From Synechocystis sp. PCC 7509 (GTDB lineage: Bacteria; Cyanobacteriota; Cyanobacteriia; Cyanobacteriales; Chroococcidiopsidaceae), in the NCBI RefSeq assembly GCF_000332075.2, contig NZ_ALVU02000001.1:744001-808000 (forward strand): DNA of 64,000 bases, read 5' to 3'. The translations under genes were made by a program, and so were the position numbers. The notes under the pieces were generated by a model. It was not told where the DNA came from. It searched no databases and saw nothing but the letters and a program-made list of their open reading frames with translations. Shown piece after piece: positions 25,760 to 34,673 of this stretch (position 1 is its first letter; each line of letters opens with the position of its first letter).

Positions 25760-28435
25760 TTAGGTATATCCATATTTTTTGATGAACCAAGTTTTCACAA
25801 ATTGAGTCAATAGGCAATAGCAAGTGAGGATTAAAGCCAACCAGAGAAAATAAACGGCTGGTAAGGGAACAAATCCTAAACTATGTGCGATCGGCGAAAA
25901 TGGTAGATACATTCCAACCGCCATCACCGTTGCAGTAATCAGCAGCATCGGTAAAGAAGCCCGACTCTGGAAAAAAGGAACCTTAGCCGTGCGAATGACA
26001 TGAACAATCAACGTTTGAGTCATCAGACTTTCCACAAACCAACCCGTTTGGAACAAAGCTTGATTCTCTACCGAAGTCGCCCCAAATACAAACCACATTA
26101 GGGCATAGGTGCAATAGTCGAAAATGGAGCTAACTGGGCCAATAAAGACCATAAATCGCCGGATATTATCAATTTTCCACTTCGGCGGCTTGACCAAATC
26201 TTCAGAGTCCACACGATCAAAGGGGATACCCGTCTGCGAAAAGTCGTAGAGGAGATTATTTATTAATATCTGTACTGGCTGCATTGGTAAAAATGGCAGA
26301 ATCGCACTCGCACCTAAGACGCTAAACATATTACCAAAGTTAGAGCTAGTACCCATTCTGATGTATTTGATGATGTTGGCAAAAGTCTTACGACCTTCGA
26401 CTACCCCAGATTCCAGAATTAACAAGTTTTTTTCTAATAAAATAATATCTGCCGACTCTTTGGCAATATCGACTGCTGTATCAACGGAGATGCCTACATC
26501 TGCTTCCCGCAAAGCGGCTGCATCATTGATACCGTCTCCCATGTATCCCACAATGTTGCCTTTTTTTCGCAACACTTGAATAATTTTGGCTTTTTGGGTG
26601 GGAGAAAATTTAGCAAAAATAGTTGTGGTTGCGGCAACTTCGGCTAATTCACTATCGGAAGTTGTTTCAATAGCGCTACCTAATAAAACGTGGTGGACAG
26701 GTAAGCCTACATCTTTGCAGATTTTACGAGTAATGATTTCATTGTCCCCAGTTAAGATTTTTACATCAACTCCATTGCGCTTGAGGGCTTTAATTGCTTG
26801 AGCGGCGGAATCTTTGGGCGGATCGAGAAACGCAATATTGCCCAACAAAATCAAATCGCTCTCATCGGTAATGGCATAATGTGATTGATCTGGAGGCATT
26901 ACTTTGTATGCCACCGCAATTACTCGTAACCCGTCAGAGTTTAGTTTTTGTTGTAAATCGGCAACCTTGGTATGGACTGATTCATCCATTGGCAAAACCT
27001 CACCATTGACTTTGAGTTGAGTACAGACTTTTAAGACTTCTTCAACTGCACCTTTGCAAATCAGAATATGCTGTTTTCCCATTTCTTCAACGACAACAGA
27101 CATTCGACGGCGCACAAAGTCAAAAGGAATTTCATCAAATTTCTGGTAGTTTTTCTCAACGTCCAAAGATTTAAGTTCTTGATGGCGATCGAGAACGGCG
27201 ACATCTAATAAATTTTTTAATCCAGTCTGGTAAAAGCTATTGAGATAGGCATATTTAAGTACATCTGTACTGTCTTGACCGTAGGGATCTAAGTGCCTCT
27301 GTAAAACAATTTTATCTTGGGTTAACGTGCCTGTTTTGTCAGTACACAGGATATTCATAGAGCCAAAGTCTTGAATCGCATCAATGTTTTTGACAATTAC
27401 CTTTTTGTTAGACATAGCGATCGCTCCCTTTGCCAAATTTGCTGTGACAATTACAGGTAACATTTCTGGAGCTAGTCCTACAGCCACAGATAAAGCGAAG
27501 GTGAATGCCTCAATCCAATTACCTTTAACTACTCCATTAATCAGAAAGACTAGCGGAGCCATAATCAGCATAAAGCGCACTAGCAGAATAGTTACACCAT
27601 TTACACCTTTATCAAAACTGGTTCGTGGTTTGCGATCGCTAAGAGTTTTAGCCAGTGATGCTAAATAAGTATGACTACCAGTTTCGGCGACAACAGCCGT
27701 TCCCGAACCACTAACTACCGTTGTACCCATGAAACAGAGATTGACTAGCTCTAGTGGGTTTGTCTCCTTATCATCGGGGAGTTCTGGGTGTTTTTCAGTG
27801 GGTAGAGACTCCCCGGTTAGGGTTGACTGACTCAAGAATAAATCCTTCGCAGTAATCAGCCTGACATCGGCGGGAATCATATCTCCGGCAGAAAGAAAGA
27901 TAATATCACCAGGTACTAGCAGTTTCACCGCAATTTGTTTACCTGCGGTTATTCCTTTATCTTCTTTCGATGCAGCATCCTGGCGATTCACCGTTGCCGT
28001 TGCGCTCACCATTTCCCGCAGCTTTTCGGCAGCTTTACTTGACTGAAATTCTTGGGAAAAGCGCAGCAACCCACCAAAAATCACCATCATAGAAATGATG
28101 AAGGCGGCGGTTAGACTTCCAGTTAGTAGTGAAATAGTCGCCAGAGCAATGAGTAAAAGCGAGAGGGGATTAGTTACTGTTTTCAGTAATTGGACATACC
28201 ATGCGATCGCTTTTTCGCGCTCGATCTCATTCAACCCGGATTTTCCTAACCGCCGTTTAGCTTCCGTCTCACTCAGTCCTTCTAGAGAAGTATCGAATAA
28301 GTGTATAACTTCATTTACACTACTATGAGCGACATTGATGAGCGTTTTAGATGAATCTACAGACGGGCTAGCTCTGGTTTTAGGCTTTTTGGACGCATTG
28401 GCAGTTTGACCTAATTTCTTCATAAAATAATTCAA
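25760..28435 (-). CDS. mgtA: magnesium-translocating P-type ATPase (MgtA/MgtB type)
   Basis: 891 aa, P3B ATPase. TM4 has the P3B motif APEMLPVIVT, the phosphorylation site is ILCTDKTGTLT and the hinge MGDGINDAAAL. The actuator TGE is in STLTGESLPTE. The N-terminal NEVIHLFDTSLEGLSETEAKRRL is the cation-ATPase N domain. Such pumps import Mg2+ into the cytoplasm. The leader before it is only about 73 nt, too short for a classic mgtA riboswitch. It is the most downstream gene of the long minus-strand block. Confidence 0.93.
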   Translation of the reverse strand: MNYFMKKLGQTANASKKPKTRASPSVDSSKTLINVAHSSVNEVIHLFDTSLEGLSETEAKRRLGKSGLNEIEREKAIAWYVQLLKTVTNPLSLLLIALATISLLTGSLTAAFIISMMVIFGGLLRFSQEFQSSKAAEKLREMVSATATVNRQDAASKEDKGITAGKQIAVKLLVPGDIIFLSAGDMIPADVRLITAKDLFLSQSTLTGESLPTEKHPELPDDKETNPLELVNLCFMGTTVVSGSGTAVVAETGSHTYLASLAKTLSDRKPRTSFDKGVNGVTILLVRFMLIMAPLVFLINGVVKGNWIEAFTFALSVAVGLAPEMLPVIVTANLAKGAIAMSNKKVIVKNIDAIQDFGSMNILCTDKTGTLTQDKIVLQRHLDPYGQDSTDVLKYAYLNSFYQTGLKNLLDVAVLDRHQELKSLDVEKNYQKFDEIPFDFVRRRMSVVVEEMGKQHILICKGAVEEVLKVCTQLKVNGEVLPMDESVHTKVADLQQKLNSDGLRVIAVAYKVMPPDQSHYAITDESDLILLGNIAFLDPPKDSAAQAIKALKRNGVDVKILTGDNEIITRKICKDVGLPVHHVLLGSAIETTSDSELAEVAATTTIFAKFSPTQKAKIIQVLRKKGNIVGYMGDGINDAAALREADVGISVDTAVDIAKESADIILLEKNLLILESGVVEGRKTFANIIKYIRMGTSSNFGNMFSVLGASAILPFLPMQPVQILINNLLYDFSQTGIPFDRVDSEDLVKPPKWKIDNIRRFMVFIGPVSSIFDYCTYALMWFVFGATSVENQALFQTGWFVESLMTQTLIVHVIRTAKVPFFQSRASLPMLLITATVMAVGMYLPFSPIAHSLGFVPLPAVYFLWLALILTCYCLLTQFVKTWFIKKYGYT

Positions 28436-28508
28436 TTGTTAAATTGACGTGAGTTTGGCGCATTGATTTAGGTACAAAAAAGACTAAAGTTTGTTTTTTT
28501 GGGGTGAG

Positions 28509-29069
28509 TTAACGAGCAGAAATTGTTTGCCATTCTTGGATCGCTGTGGAGGGGATTTGTAACTTGATTGATGTCCCACTTACCATCGGCAAAGTTAGGT
28601 GAAGGGGAATTTCAGCCTGCAACTGTGGTAAAACTTGCTGAATGTCATATTCTCCGACATTGGTTAGGGCTGATGTGTCCTGAGAAATTTTGCTAGAAAC
28701 ATTCTTGGCGGTAAAAGTTTTGCCTAGAGATGTAGTTAGAGTAAGGGTTTGAGTGCGATCAAATTCTACTGCACCAGGAAAGCCCACTAGCCGCAAAGAA
28801 ACCATAGCACTACCATCGGGATAGATCCGCTTGAAGGCGATCGCCTGCCAGGATTTTCCAGTCTGATCTTGCAAGTTTTGTCGGGATTGATAGAGCATTT
28901 GCCCAGTTGCTTCTTCAATTTTCGTTATAGCAGCAAAAGCGGGTAAGGGACTCCAAACAAGTAGTGAAAGGCAGATTAAAGCAGCCAGCAGCCAGCGCAC
29001 GGGGCGAATTTTAAACCTGTTGCAGCAGATAGAGTTGATCGTCAAAGTCTTCACAAAGTTAAATATCAT
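28509..29069 (-). CDS. DUF3122-like exported or membrane-anchored protein
   Basis: 186 aa. A hydrophobic segment (WLLAALICLSLLVWSPLP) ends in AFAA, like a signal peptide with an unusually long N-region; a later start (for example ATG-less codon near residue 20) is conceivable. The body, starting ITKIEEATGQMLYQSRQNLQ, matches my memory of cyanobacterial DUF3122. The function is unknown. It lies just upstream of mgtA on the same strand. Confidence 0.7.
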   Translation of the reverse strand: MIFNFVKTLTINSICCNRFKIRPVRWLLAALICLSLLVWSPLPAFAAITKIEEATGQMLYQSRQNLQDQTGKSWQAIAFKRIYPDGSAMVSLRLVGFPGAVEFDRTQTLTLTTSLGKTFTAKNVSSKISQDTSALTNVGEYDIQQVLPQLQAEIPLHLTLPMVSGTSIKLQIPSTAIQEWQTISAR

Positions 29070-29099
29070 AAGATTGCTCGTGAAATAGATTCAACAGTC

Positions 29100-29771
29100 C
29101 TAGCACCAAGATTGTTCTCCTGGCGGATTGTGTAGCAACTCGCGGATATTGGCTTCGATGACCCGATAACCTACATTGCCGTTGAGTCTCTGCCTACCTT
29201 CATTAAAAATCAGGGTAGGACTGACCGTAACCGTATGTTCTTTGATTAAGTCAAAATCTTTTGATAACTGAGCGTAAGCCTCACCAGTATCGATCTGAGC
29301 TTGAATAGCAGCAACGGGGAGTCCTAATTTCTCGGCGATTTCAAATTGCACAGGGCGATCGCCAACCTTTGCTAGTTGGGTAAAAAATGCCTCTCGAAAT
29401 GCCCAAGTTGCTTTTTCAAACATCTGTTGTTCTACTAAACCCTTCTTTTCTAGAAGTTGTATGGCATGGAGAAACAAATGACAGGAGGTAGATGATGGTG
29501 GTGTAACGTGAGTCCAGATGTCAGGATGAACGGTGATGTGAGCGAACTTTTTGGCAACTTCCTGAATATGATTGCTGTAGCCTGGCAATCCTCCGCGATC
29601 GCGCCATTGTTTCTCTAGCTTTTCTGGCGCATTACCAAAGACGGGGACAAAGTGGTATTCAATCTCAATCTGGTCTTGAAAGGTTGTTTTCAACTCATCT
29701 ATGCGAACCTGAGCAATATAAGCCCAAATACAGAGAACATCAGAAAAGTAAAAAATATTAATGGGTTTCAT
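29100..29771 (-). CDS. DsbA/FrnE-like thioredoxin-fold protein with a changed active site
   Basis: 223 aa. The fold resembles the DsbA-like oxidoreductase/FrnE family (INIFYFSDVLCIWAYIA at the N-terminus, cis-Pro segment TVSPTLIFNEGRQRLNGN near 190). The usual CPWC is C-I-W-A, so the resolving cysteine is absent and disulfide exchange by the normal route is unlikely. A Cys is the last residue. There is no signal peptide, so it is cytoplasmic. A glutathione-dependent or isomerase-like role is possible. Confidence 0.8.
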   Translation of the reverse strand: MKPINIFYFSDVLCIWAYIAQVRIDELKTTFQDQIEIEYHFVPVFGNAPEKLEKQWRDRGGLPGYSNHIQEVAKKFAHITVHPDIWTHVTPPSSTSCHLFLHAIQLLEKKGLVEQQMFEKATWAFREAFFTQLAKVGDRPVQFEIAEKLGLPVAAIQAQIDTGEAYAQLSKDFDLIKEHTVTVSPTLIFNEGRQRLNGNVGYRVIEANIRELLHNPPGEQSWC

Positions 29772-29833
29772 GGCTATTTTAGTAATGGGGGTGAAAAACT
29801 TGCTTTCAATTTGAGTAAGAGCAATAGATTTTG

Positions 29834-30682
29834 CTACAGTGCAAACTCATAGTTAATCTCTGTAATCTTTCCTTTGAAATAAAGCCGAAGCCCTTCTGGA
29901 TGCTCCCATCCCACTTCGCCATATAAAGGAATGAGCATCCCATTTTGAATTGAATATTCCCCAAATCGACCGACCCAAGGCATTGCAGTCAGCTTGTCAC
30001 GATAACGAGCCTCAGCCCTAATCGTAGAAATTACTCCTTCAGCATTAAACTGAAATACTAGGGAAACAGTTGTAGCGCCATCGGTCAAAGTACCACGAGC
30101 AGAAGTGTCATTAATTGCTTCCCAAACCACACCCTGACTGGGCAACAAAGCCGTAGGATACCAGACCGCTTCTGCCAAGAATCGCAATAATTCACCTTGG
30201 TTCAATTCAGGCGTATCGTGCATTTTTGCAAGGGTGAAAAGACCGAGTAATGATGCGTGCAAGTTGCCTTCCCCTAACAAATAGGTATCATGGACAAAAG
30301 CATTTAGCAATGGAGCGATCTGGATACGCGCATCCCAATCAAAACCCAGACGTTGAGCCACAAAAAGTTGAGTAGCAGTAAACGGATTCCACTTATCTTT
30401 CATTTCATTCAGATTGAACTCTCCCTGCTGAAAGAGTTTGACCGCAGACACGATCGATTGTTTATCTTTAAGCACCGTTTGAAAAAATCGCTGTACAGGG
30501 GCGGGTTCGCCTGAAATTTCTTTTTGCTCGTAGATTTTGGGCTGAATTTCCCGCCGTCCATTTGTTAATTGGGCGCGTAAGTTATCAGTACCTATCTGCC
30601 AGCGATAGCTACCATAAATGGCGGCAATTCCTAAGCTGACTATGATTAAGACACTAATAATTGCCATCCATTGAATCCACAT
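29834..30682 (-). CDS. DUF6544-like membrane-anchored protein
   Basis: 282 aa. One N-terminal membrane helix (MAIISVLIIVSLGIAAIYGS) is followed by a soluble domain containing PAPVQRFFQTVLKD, GEFNLNEMKDKWNPFTATQ, GFDWDARIQIAPLLNAFVHD and RFLAEAVWYPTALLP, which I associate with the DUF6544/DUF6920 family. Function unknown. It lies 18 bp downstream of the next gene, a small membrane protein, and likely shares its transcript. Confidence 0.65.
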   Translation of the reverse strand: MWIQWMAIISVLIIVSLGIAAIYGSYRWQIGTDNLRAQLTNGRREIQPKIYEQKEISGEPAPVQRFFQTVLKDKQSIVSAVKLFQQGEFNLNEMKDKWNPFTATQLFVAQRLGFDWDARIQIAPLLNAFVHDTYLLGEGNLHASLLGLFTLAKMHDTPELNQGELLRFLAEAVWYPTALLPSQGVVWEAINDTSARGTLTDGATTVSLVFQFNAEGVISTIRAEARYRDKLTAMPWVGRFGEYSIQNGMLIPLYGEVGWEHPEGLRLYFKGKITEINYEFAL

Positions 30683-30700
30683 GATACTTACCTCTGTTTG

Positions 30701-31039
30701 TTAATTGAGAATTTGATAGATTGTGATGATGAAAGCGATCGCAAAAAGTGTTGTATAAATTAACTTCGTATACTTGGCAAGCCAACTGGGAAGATAAATA
30801 TCAAAATTGTCTTTTGGAGAATTTGTATAGTTTCGTGCCATCAGATTTAATGGGCAGTGGTTTTTAAAAGCTAGTAAAATTAGCCCTTCTAAAAATACAA
30901 ATCCATAACCCATCCAGAGCCAGAGATCGAGTTTGTTGGCGATCGCAGCATAAAGCATATAAAAAATTACAAAATTAAAGAATATCCATATCAAGGTATG
31001 GATGACTTTAATTAGAGTCAATTTAGTTTTACTTTCCAT
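30701..31039 (-). CDS. small membrane protein, unknown function
   Basis: 112 aa with three hydrophobic segments (about 10-32, 38-58 and 92-111). Between them lies a conserved-looking loop, NHCPLNLMARNYTNSPKDNF followed by DIYLPSWLAKYTK. I cannot name the family. It is 10 bp from the CPBP gene upstream, so these two and the DUF6544-like gene look like an operon. Confidence 0.7.
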   Translation of the reverse strand: MESKTKLTLIKVIHTLIWIFFNFVIFYMLYAAIANKLDLWLWMGYGFVFLEGLILLAFKNHCPLNLMARNYTNSPKDNFDIYLPSWLAKYTKLIYTTLFAIAFIITIYQILN

Positions 31040-31049
31040 AGGCTTTACT

Positions 31050-31859
31050 CTATATTTTTCTTAGAGTTAACTGTTTCCAATTACCCTTCCACAGCAGTAA
31101 TCCGCCTAATATTGTAAACGTTAGCATCTGCCAGATATCAACTAGAGAACCAAACCCGATTGAAGATGCGATCGCATCTCGAATTTCATCAAAGGCAGCG
31201 TGATAAACTGTTACAACTGCAAGGCTTTGAGTAACTGTCCAAATATAGGCATAAGCGATCGCGTGCATCATTGTAGGAATTAGACTTACTGCAAGCACAA
31301 TGACGATTGAATTTCCCACATTATCGGTAAGTTTTTCAGTGATACCCATGCCAATAATTACAGGCAAATGCCACGCCCACCAAATCAACCCATGAAGTAG
31401 CAGTGCTGTTTTTAGGCTGTATTGTTTGACTAGGTGCGGCAGCATATAGCCTCGCCAACCAAACTCTTCACCAAAGGCTGGAATCAACGTTGCCACAAAA
31501 CGAAGTAGAAAATTGGCGAGAATATCTGAAAGCATGAATCCTCTAGGAATACTTCGCATTCCTAAGACTAATTCGAGGATTGTGGGAACAACCCAGACAA
31601 AGATTGCTAATGAAAATACTGCTAAATAGTGTTTTGATTTGCCCCAATTCCAGCCAGCAGTAGAGAAACCATCACGGAATATATAGCGCCCAGCGATATA
31701 AGTGCCAACTGTCACCATAATCATTGGTAATGAGCTTAAGGCATAGCGCATAAATGGTGTTTCTGCCCACAGCACATAGGCGATTTGAAATGGCCAAGAT
31801 AACGCAATAACGACCAAAAAATAAATTTTTAATGAAAAAGGTTTTTTTAAATTCTTCAT
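31050..31859 (-). CDS. CPBP-family intramembrane glutamic endopeptidase
   Basis: 269 aa, about eight membrane spans. The family motifs are FGEEFGWRGYMLP (EExxxR), WWAWHLPVII (FxxxH-like) and a later HAIAYAYIW (HxxxN/B-like). CPBP (Abi) proteases include Rce1-type prenyl-protein proteases and bacteriocin self-immunity proteins. The substrate is unknown here. A second, truncated member lies 600 bp upstream. Confidence 0.85.
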   Translation of the reverse strand: MKNLKKPFSLKIYFLVVIALSWPFQIAYVLWAETPFMRYALSSLPMIMVTVGTYIAGRYIFRDGFSTAGWNWGKSKHYLAVFSLAIFVWVVPTILELVLGMRSIPRGFMLSDILANFLLRFVATLIPAFGEEFGWRGYMLPHLVKQYSLKTALLLHGLIWWAWHLPVIIGMGITEKLTDNVGNSIVIVLAVSLIPTMMHAIAYAYIWTVTQSLAVVTVYHAAFDEIRDAIASSIGFGSLVDIWQMLTFTILGGLLLWKGNWKQLTLRKI

Positions 31860-32022
31860 ACTTGAACTGTACCTTCAATATTTTTAGTTGTTGTCTTCCT
31901 TCAGCAGAATCTTCGGCACTTGCAGAGGCAAAACTAGGTATATTGCGGTCGCACTTTAATTCACAAATATTAACCGTAGGATCGCAATTGATTTAGAAAA
32001 CGCTATGTTTAAAAAAGTAATA

Positions 32023-32334
32023 TTAGAGGTGTCGTCGTCTAAGCATATTAGTTAGGAAAGTTAGTAACAATAATATAAAAATAACTATTACAAAAGACAG
32101 TATGGTAAACTCAAAACCAAATCCTTTTGTAGTATTTTCCCAACGTATAATCAAAAAATAATTATTGCCGACAATGAACGAAGGAATTTCTAATATTTTT
32201 AATAGTGGTACTAGCAAAAAACTAGAAATTAGTACCAACAAAAAAGTCATAAAAGCAATGTTCAATACAGCTTTTACACCTGAACCAAATCTATTATTAC
32301 CAGTTATAGCAAAAGGAAGTTCTTGGCAAGTCAC
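32023..32334 (-). CDS. putative two-span membrane protein, unknown
   Basis: 103 aa from GTG 32334. Two hydrophobic segments (about 24-46 and 75-95) and a basic tail RRRH. No family recognised and no clear ribosome site. It sits among gene remnants, so it may itself be a relic. Confidence 0.4.
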   Translation of the reverse strand: MTCQELPFAITGNNRFGSGVKAVLNIAFMTFLLVLISSFLLVPLLKILEIPSFIVGNNYFLIIRWENTTKGFGFEFTILSFVIVIFILLLLTFLTNMLRRRHL

Positions 32335-32354
32335 ATTTAAAGGTGCATAAATTG

Positions 32355-32459
32355 CTATGCTTTCTTCCCTATCTTCAACTTCAATTGATTTTGGGCTAGG
32401 ATGTTGTCCTCGGCGCTAATCGTGAGAGATTCTTTGCCAGTCTGCTGAATCTTAAGTTT
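32355..32459 (-). pseudogene. remnant of a head-GIN/DUF2807-like protein
   Basis: An ATG-less frame ending at TAG 32355-32357 reads KLKIQQTGKESLTISAEDNI then LAQNQLKLKIGKK. This is like one turn of the GIN (DUF2807) beta-helix, where phrases of the type 'esltIeadenil' recur. Only about 34 codons survive. It abuts the end of the truncated CPBP gene. Confidence 0.35.
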
Positions 32460-32461
32460 GC

Positions 32462-32926
32462 CTACAGATTTAAAGGCGGTTGTAAAATTCCACGCCATCC
32501 TAGTTCCTCTAATCCACCTCCAATTATAAGAAGTGGTAAGCTAATTAAGATATAGAGAATAGATATAGGATTCTTGACTCCAAAAGCAACCCAAACCATA
32601 AATAAACGCCAAATTAAAAATAATCCAAATATCAGCCACACTTTTTTATCTGTCTTTTTACCAAAGACAAACTTAATAAAAGATTGTTTACCAAAATCTT
32701 CTTTGAACTGTCGATAAATAATATAAGAACTAATGGCTGGGCCTAAACCGCCAACTGTGTAGGGAACAAAAGATAAAGGCTTACCATACCAAAGAGTATT
32801 AAAATATCTGTTGGCGATAATAATAATTAACCAGGACAACCATGTTATTGAAAAAGTGTAAAGTAGAAAAAATCCAACTTGCTTAAGCGATCGCTTCTTT
32901 TGGTTCATATTTTTATTGAGCGCCAT
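32462..32926 (-). pseudogene. CPBP-family protease, truncated after the first active-site motif
   Basis: 154 aa. It has four hydrophobic spans, then GGGLEELGWRGILQPPLNL and a stop. The EExxxR motif is intact but the rest of the protease core (normally about 100 more residues with two His motifs) is gone. The downstream sequence reads as an unrelated remnant, which points to a deletion fusion. Probably non-functional. Confidence 0.7.
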
Positions 32927-32958
32927 ACAGTAAGAGTAAATTTATTTGTAGGCGGTAT

Positions 32959-34074
32959 TTATGAACGAATAAACCAATCAACGGGGCGGCGTAGTGAAAC
33001 TGGCTGAGGATAATTCTTTAAATAACCCACTCGCAAAATAAATTGAATATTCTCGCTGATTCCCATCGCTGGATTTAGCTGTTGCTTTGTTGAAGATTCT
33101 TCCAATATTTGAGTCATGGGGTGAATCGCAATATTCCTTTCTCGCACTTTTAAAAAAAGTCTTTGCATTTTGCGACCAGTTTCTAGCAGTGTCGCTACCG
33201 AATCATCCTTGCTGGTAATGAGAATCCAACCTGCCGATTCTGACACCTGTTTTTTAACATTATCAATGCCTCGCTCTCGGAAATCTTGTTTCATTACATT
33301 GTTTTTGCTGTAGAAATTCCGCACCACCCAGCCAGAGAATCCTTCTATTTCCATAGTTGCCGTTGTTAGCCCATCGCTATATTTCTTAGCATCCTTGCTA
33401 GAGAATCTGATCCATTCGGCTAACTCTTGCTGCGCTGGATTGCGATCGCTTTGAATGCGGTTGGCAATAATTGTTTGTTCGTCTATATATTGACTTTCTT
33501 TGCTAGTGACAGGCAGATAATGAATAAATTCCGGTTCTGAATTGACAAGATACTCAATATCTTCTTTTTTCAGTACATCACTTAAAAAATTGGAGCGAAC
33601 AGTACGGCGGTTTTTGATTTTAGTGATGTCAAAAGCATTTTTTGACTCTTTTTTAATCAGGTTTACTTCCATCACCTGTTCGTCTTGGTTAGTTTTAGCT
33701 AGTAAATTCCAATCGCAGGAGTAACCAAAAGCACCAGCAGCATATTCAAGATTTTGCATGAAAGTGCCGATTGATAAAATGGTTTCTCTCTGAGTCGGAT
33801 CAACCGCAGGTAGCCATTTATTTTTGTCGTTACCGATAATCCAATGTAATGGTTCGAGATATTGGACAAACCAAGGCTGTGTATTGTGACCGCTCGGTGC
33901 GAGGGAGGCAAGAAACAAAATCTCTTTTTCGTCTGACTTGAGATTTTTATTTTTATCTTCTGTAGTTTTCATATCTGCCCTTAAAAGATTACTTTTATCG
34001 CTGAATAAATAAGATGTTGTCCCGACGGTAATTGTCGTCCCGATCGCAAGGCTGATAAATTTTTCTCTGTTCAT
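32959..34074 (-). CDS. Acg-family FMN-binding nitroreductase-like protein
   Basis: 371 aa. APSGHNTQPW near residue 58 is the flavin-contact motif of the nitroreductase superfamily. Length and the C-terminal region match Acg (Rv2032-type) proteins with a duplicated, degenerate nitroreductase fold. A short hydrophobic N-terminus (FISLAIGTTITVGTTSYLF) suggests export or membrane anchoring. In mycobacteria Acg is induced in hypoxic dormancy and sequesters FMN; here the role is unproven. Confidence 0.82.
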   Translation of the reverse strand: MNREKFISLAIGTTITVGTTSYLFSDKSNLLRADMKTTEDKNKNLKSDEKEILFLASLAPSGHNTQPWFVQYLEPLHWIIGNDKNKWLPAVDPTQRETILSIGTFMQNLEYAAGAFGYSCDWNLLAKTNQDEQVMEVNLIKKESKNAFDITKIKNRRTVRSNFLSDVLKKEDIEYLVNSEPEFIHYLPVTSKESQYIDEQTIIANRIQSDRNPAQQELAEWIRFSSKDAKKYSDGLTTATMEIEGFSGWVVRNFYSKNNVMKQDFRERGIDNVKKQVSESAGWILITSKDDSVATLLETGRKMQRLFLKVRERNIAIHPMTQILEESSTKQQLNPAMGISENIQFILRVGYLKNYPQPVSLRRPVDWFIRS

Positions 34075-34087
34075 TTCAATAACCTAT

Positions 34088-34660
34088 TTAATGGGATTCA
34101 ATTGGTAGTTCTAGCGGGAATGCTAACCACGACCAAACGTAGAGTAAAACAGATGGAGAAAAGACGATCGCTACAATAACAGTGACAATCCGTACTCCTT
34201 GAAGGGGTAAGTTCCATTGCTGGGCGATCGCGGCACATATTCCGGCAATGACTTTATGGCGGCGACTACGGTAAAAAACGGCAGTTTGTTTCCCAGCAAT
34301 ATCTACTGTTGTTTGCGACTTCTTGACGGTGAGAATCAAAGATATAACAAGTCCGATCGCTCCCAATACCGCCGATGGGATGCTAATAATTGCTAACCAG
34401 TGCATAAAAGCCATTCTTGTAACTAAGTCTCCATGCCAGGAAGGGTCGGGACAACGAAAAACAATAGCTTCTGCTTGACAACCAAGGCGCTTTGCTAAAC
34501 CTATGCCGCTCCAAGCTACTAGAAGCGGTAAAATTGCATAGAAAATACAAAGGACAAATAGAAATAAGTGCCAACGGATTGAAAGCGATCGCATTATGGC
34601 AATGGAAGCGATCGCTGGACCCACAAGCAATAGTATCGAAATCAAAGGAAGGAAAATCAT
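34088..34660 (-). CDS. membrane protein with C-terminal PspC domain
   Basis: 190 aa. Three N-terminal hydrophobic spans precede a PspC domain: FYRSRRHKVIAGICAAIAQQ followed by a hydrophobic helix (VRIVTVIVAIVFSPSVLLYV). PspC domains sense or relay membrane stress. It is 13 bp downstream of the neighbouring P-type ATPase gene and is likely co-transcribed. Confidence 0.82.
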   Translation of the reverse strand: MIFLPLISILLLVGPAIASIAIMRSLSIRWHLFLFVLCIFYAILPLLVAWSGIGLAKRLGCQAEAIVFRCPDPSWHGDLVTRMAFMHWLAIISIPSAVLGAIGLVISLILTVKKSQTTVDIAGKQTAVFYRSRRHKVIAGICAAIAQQWNLPLQGVRIVTVIVAIVFSPSVLLYVWSWLAFPLELPIESH

Positions 34661-34673
34661 TTTATGTGACTGA

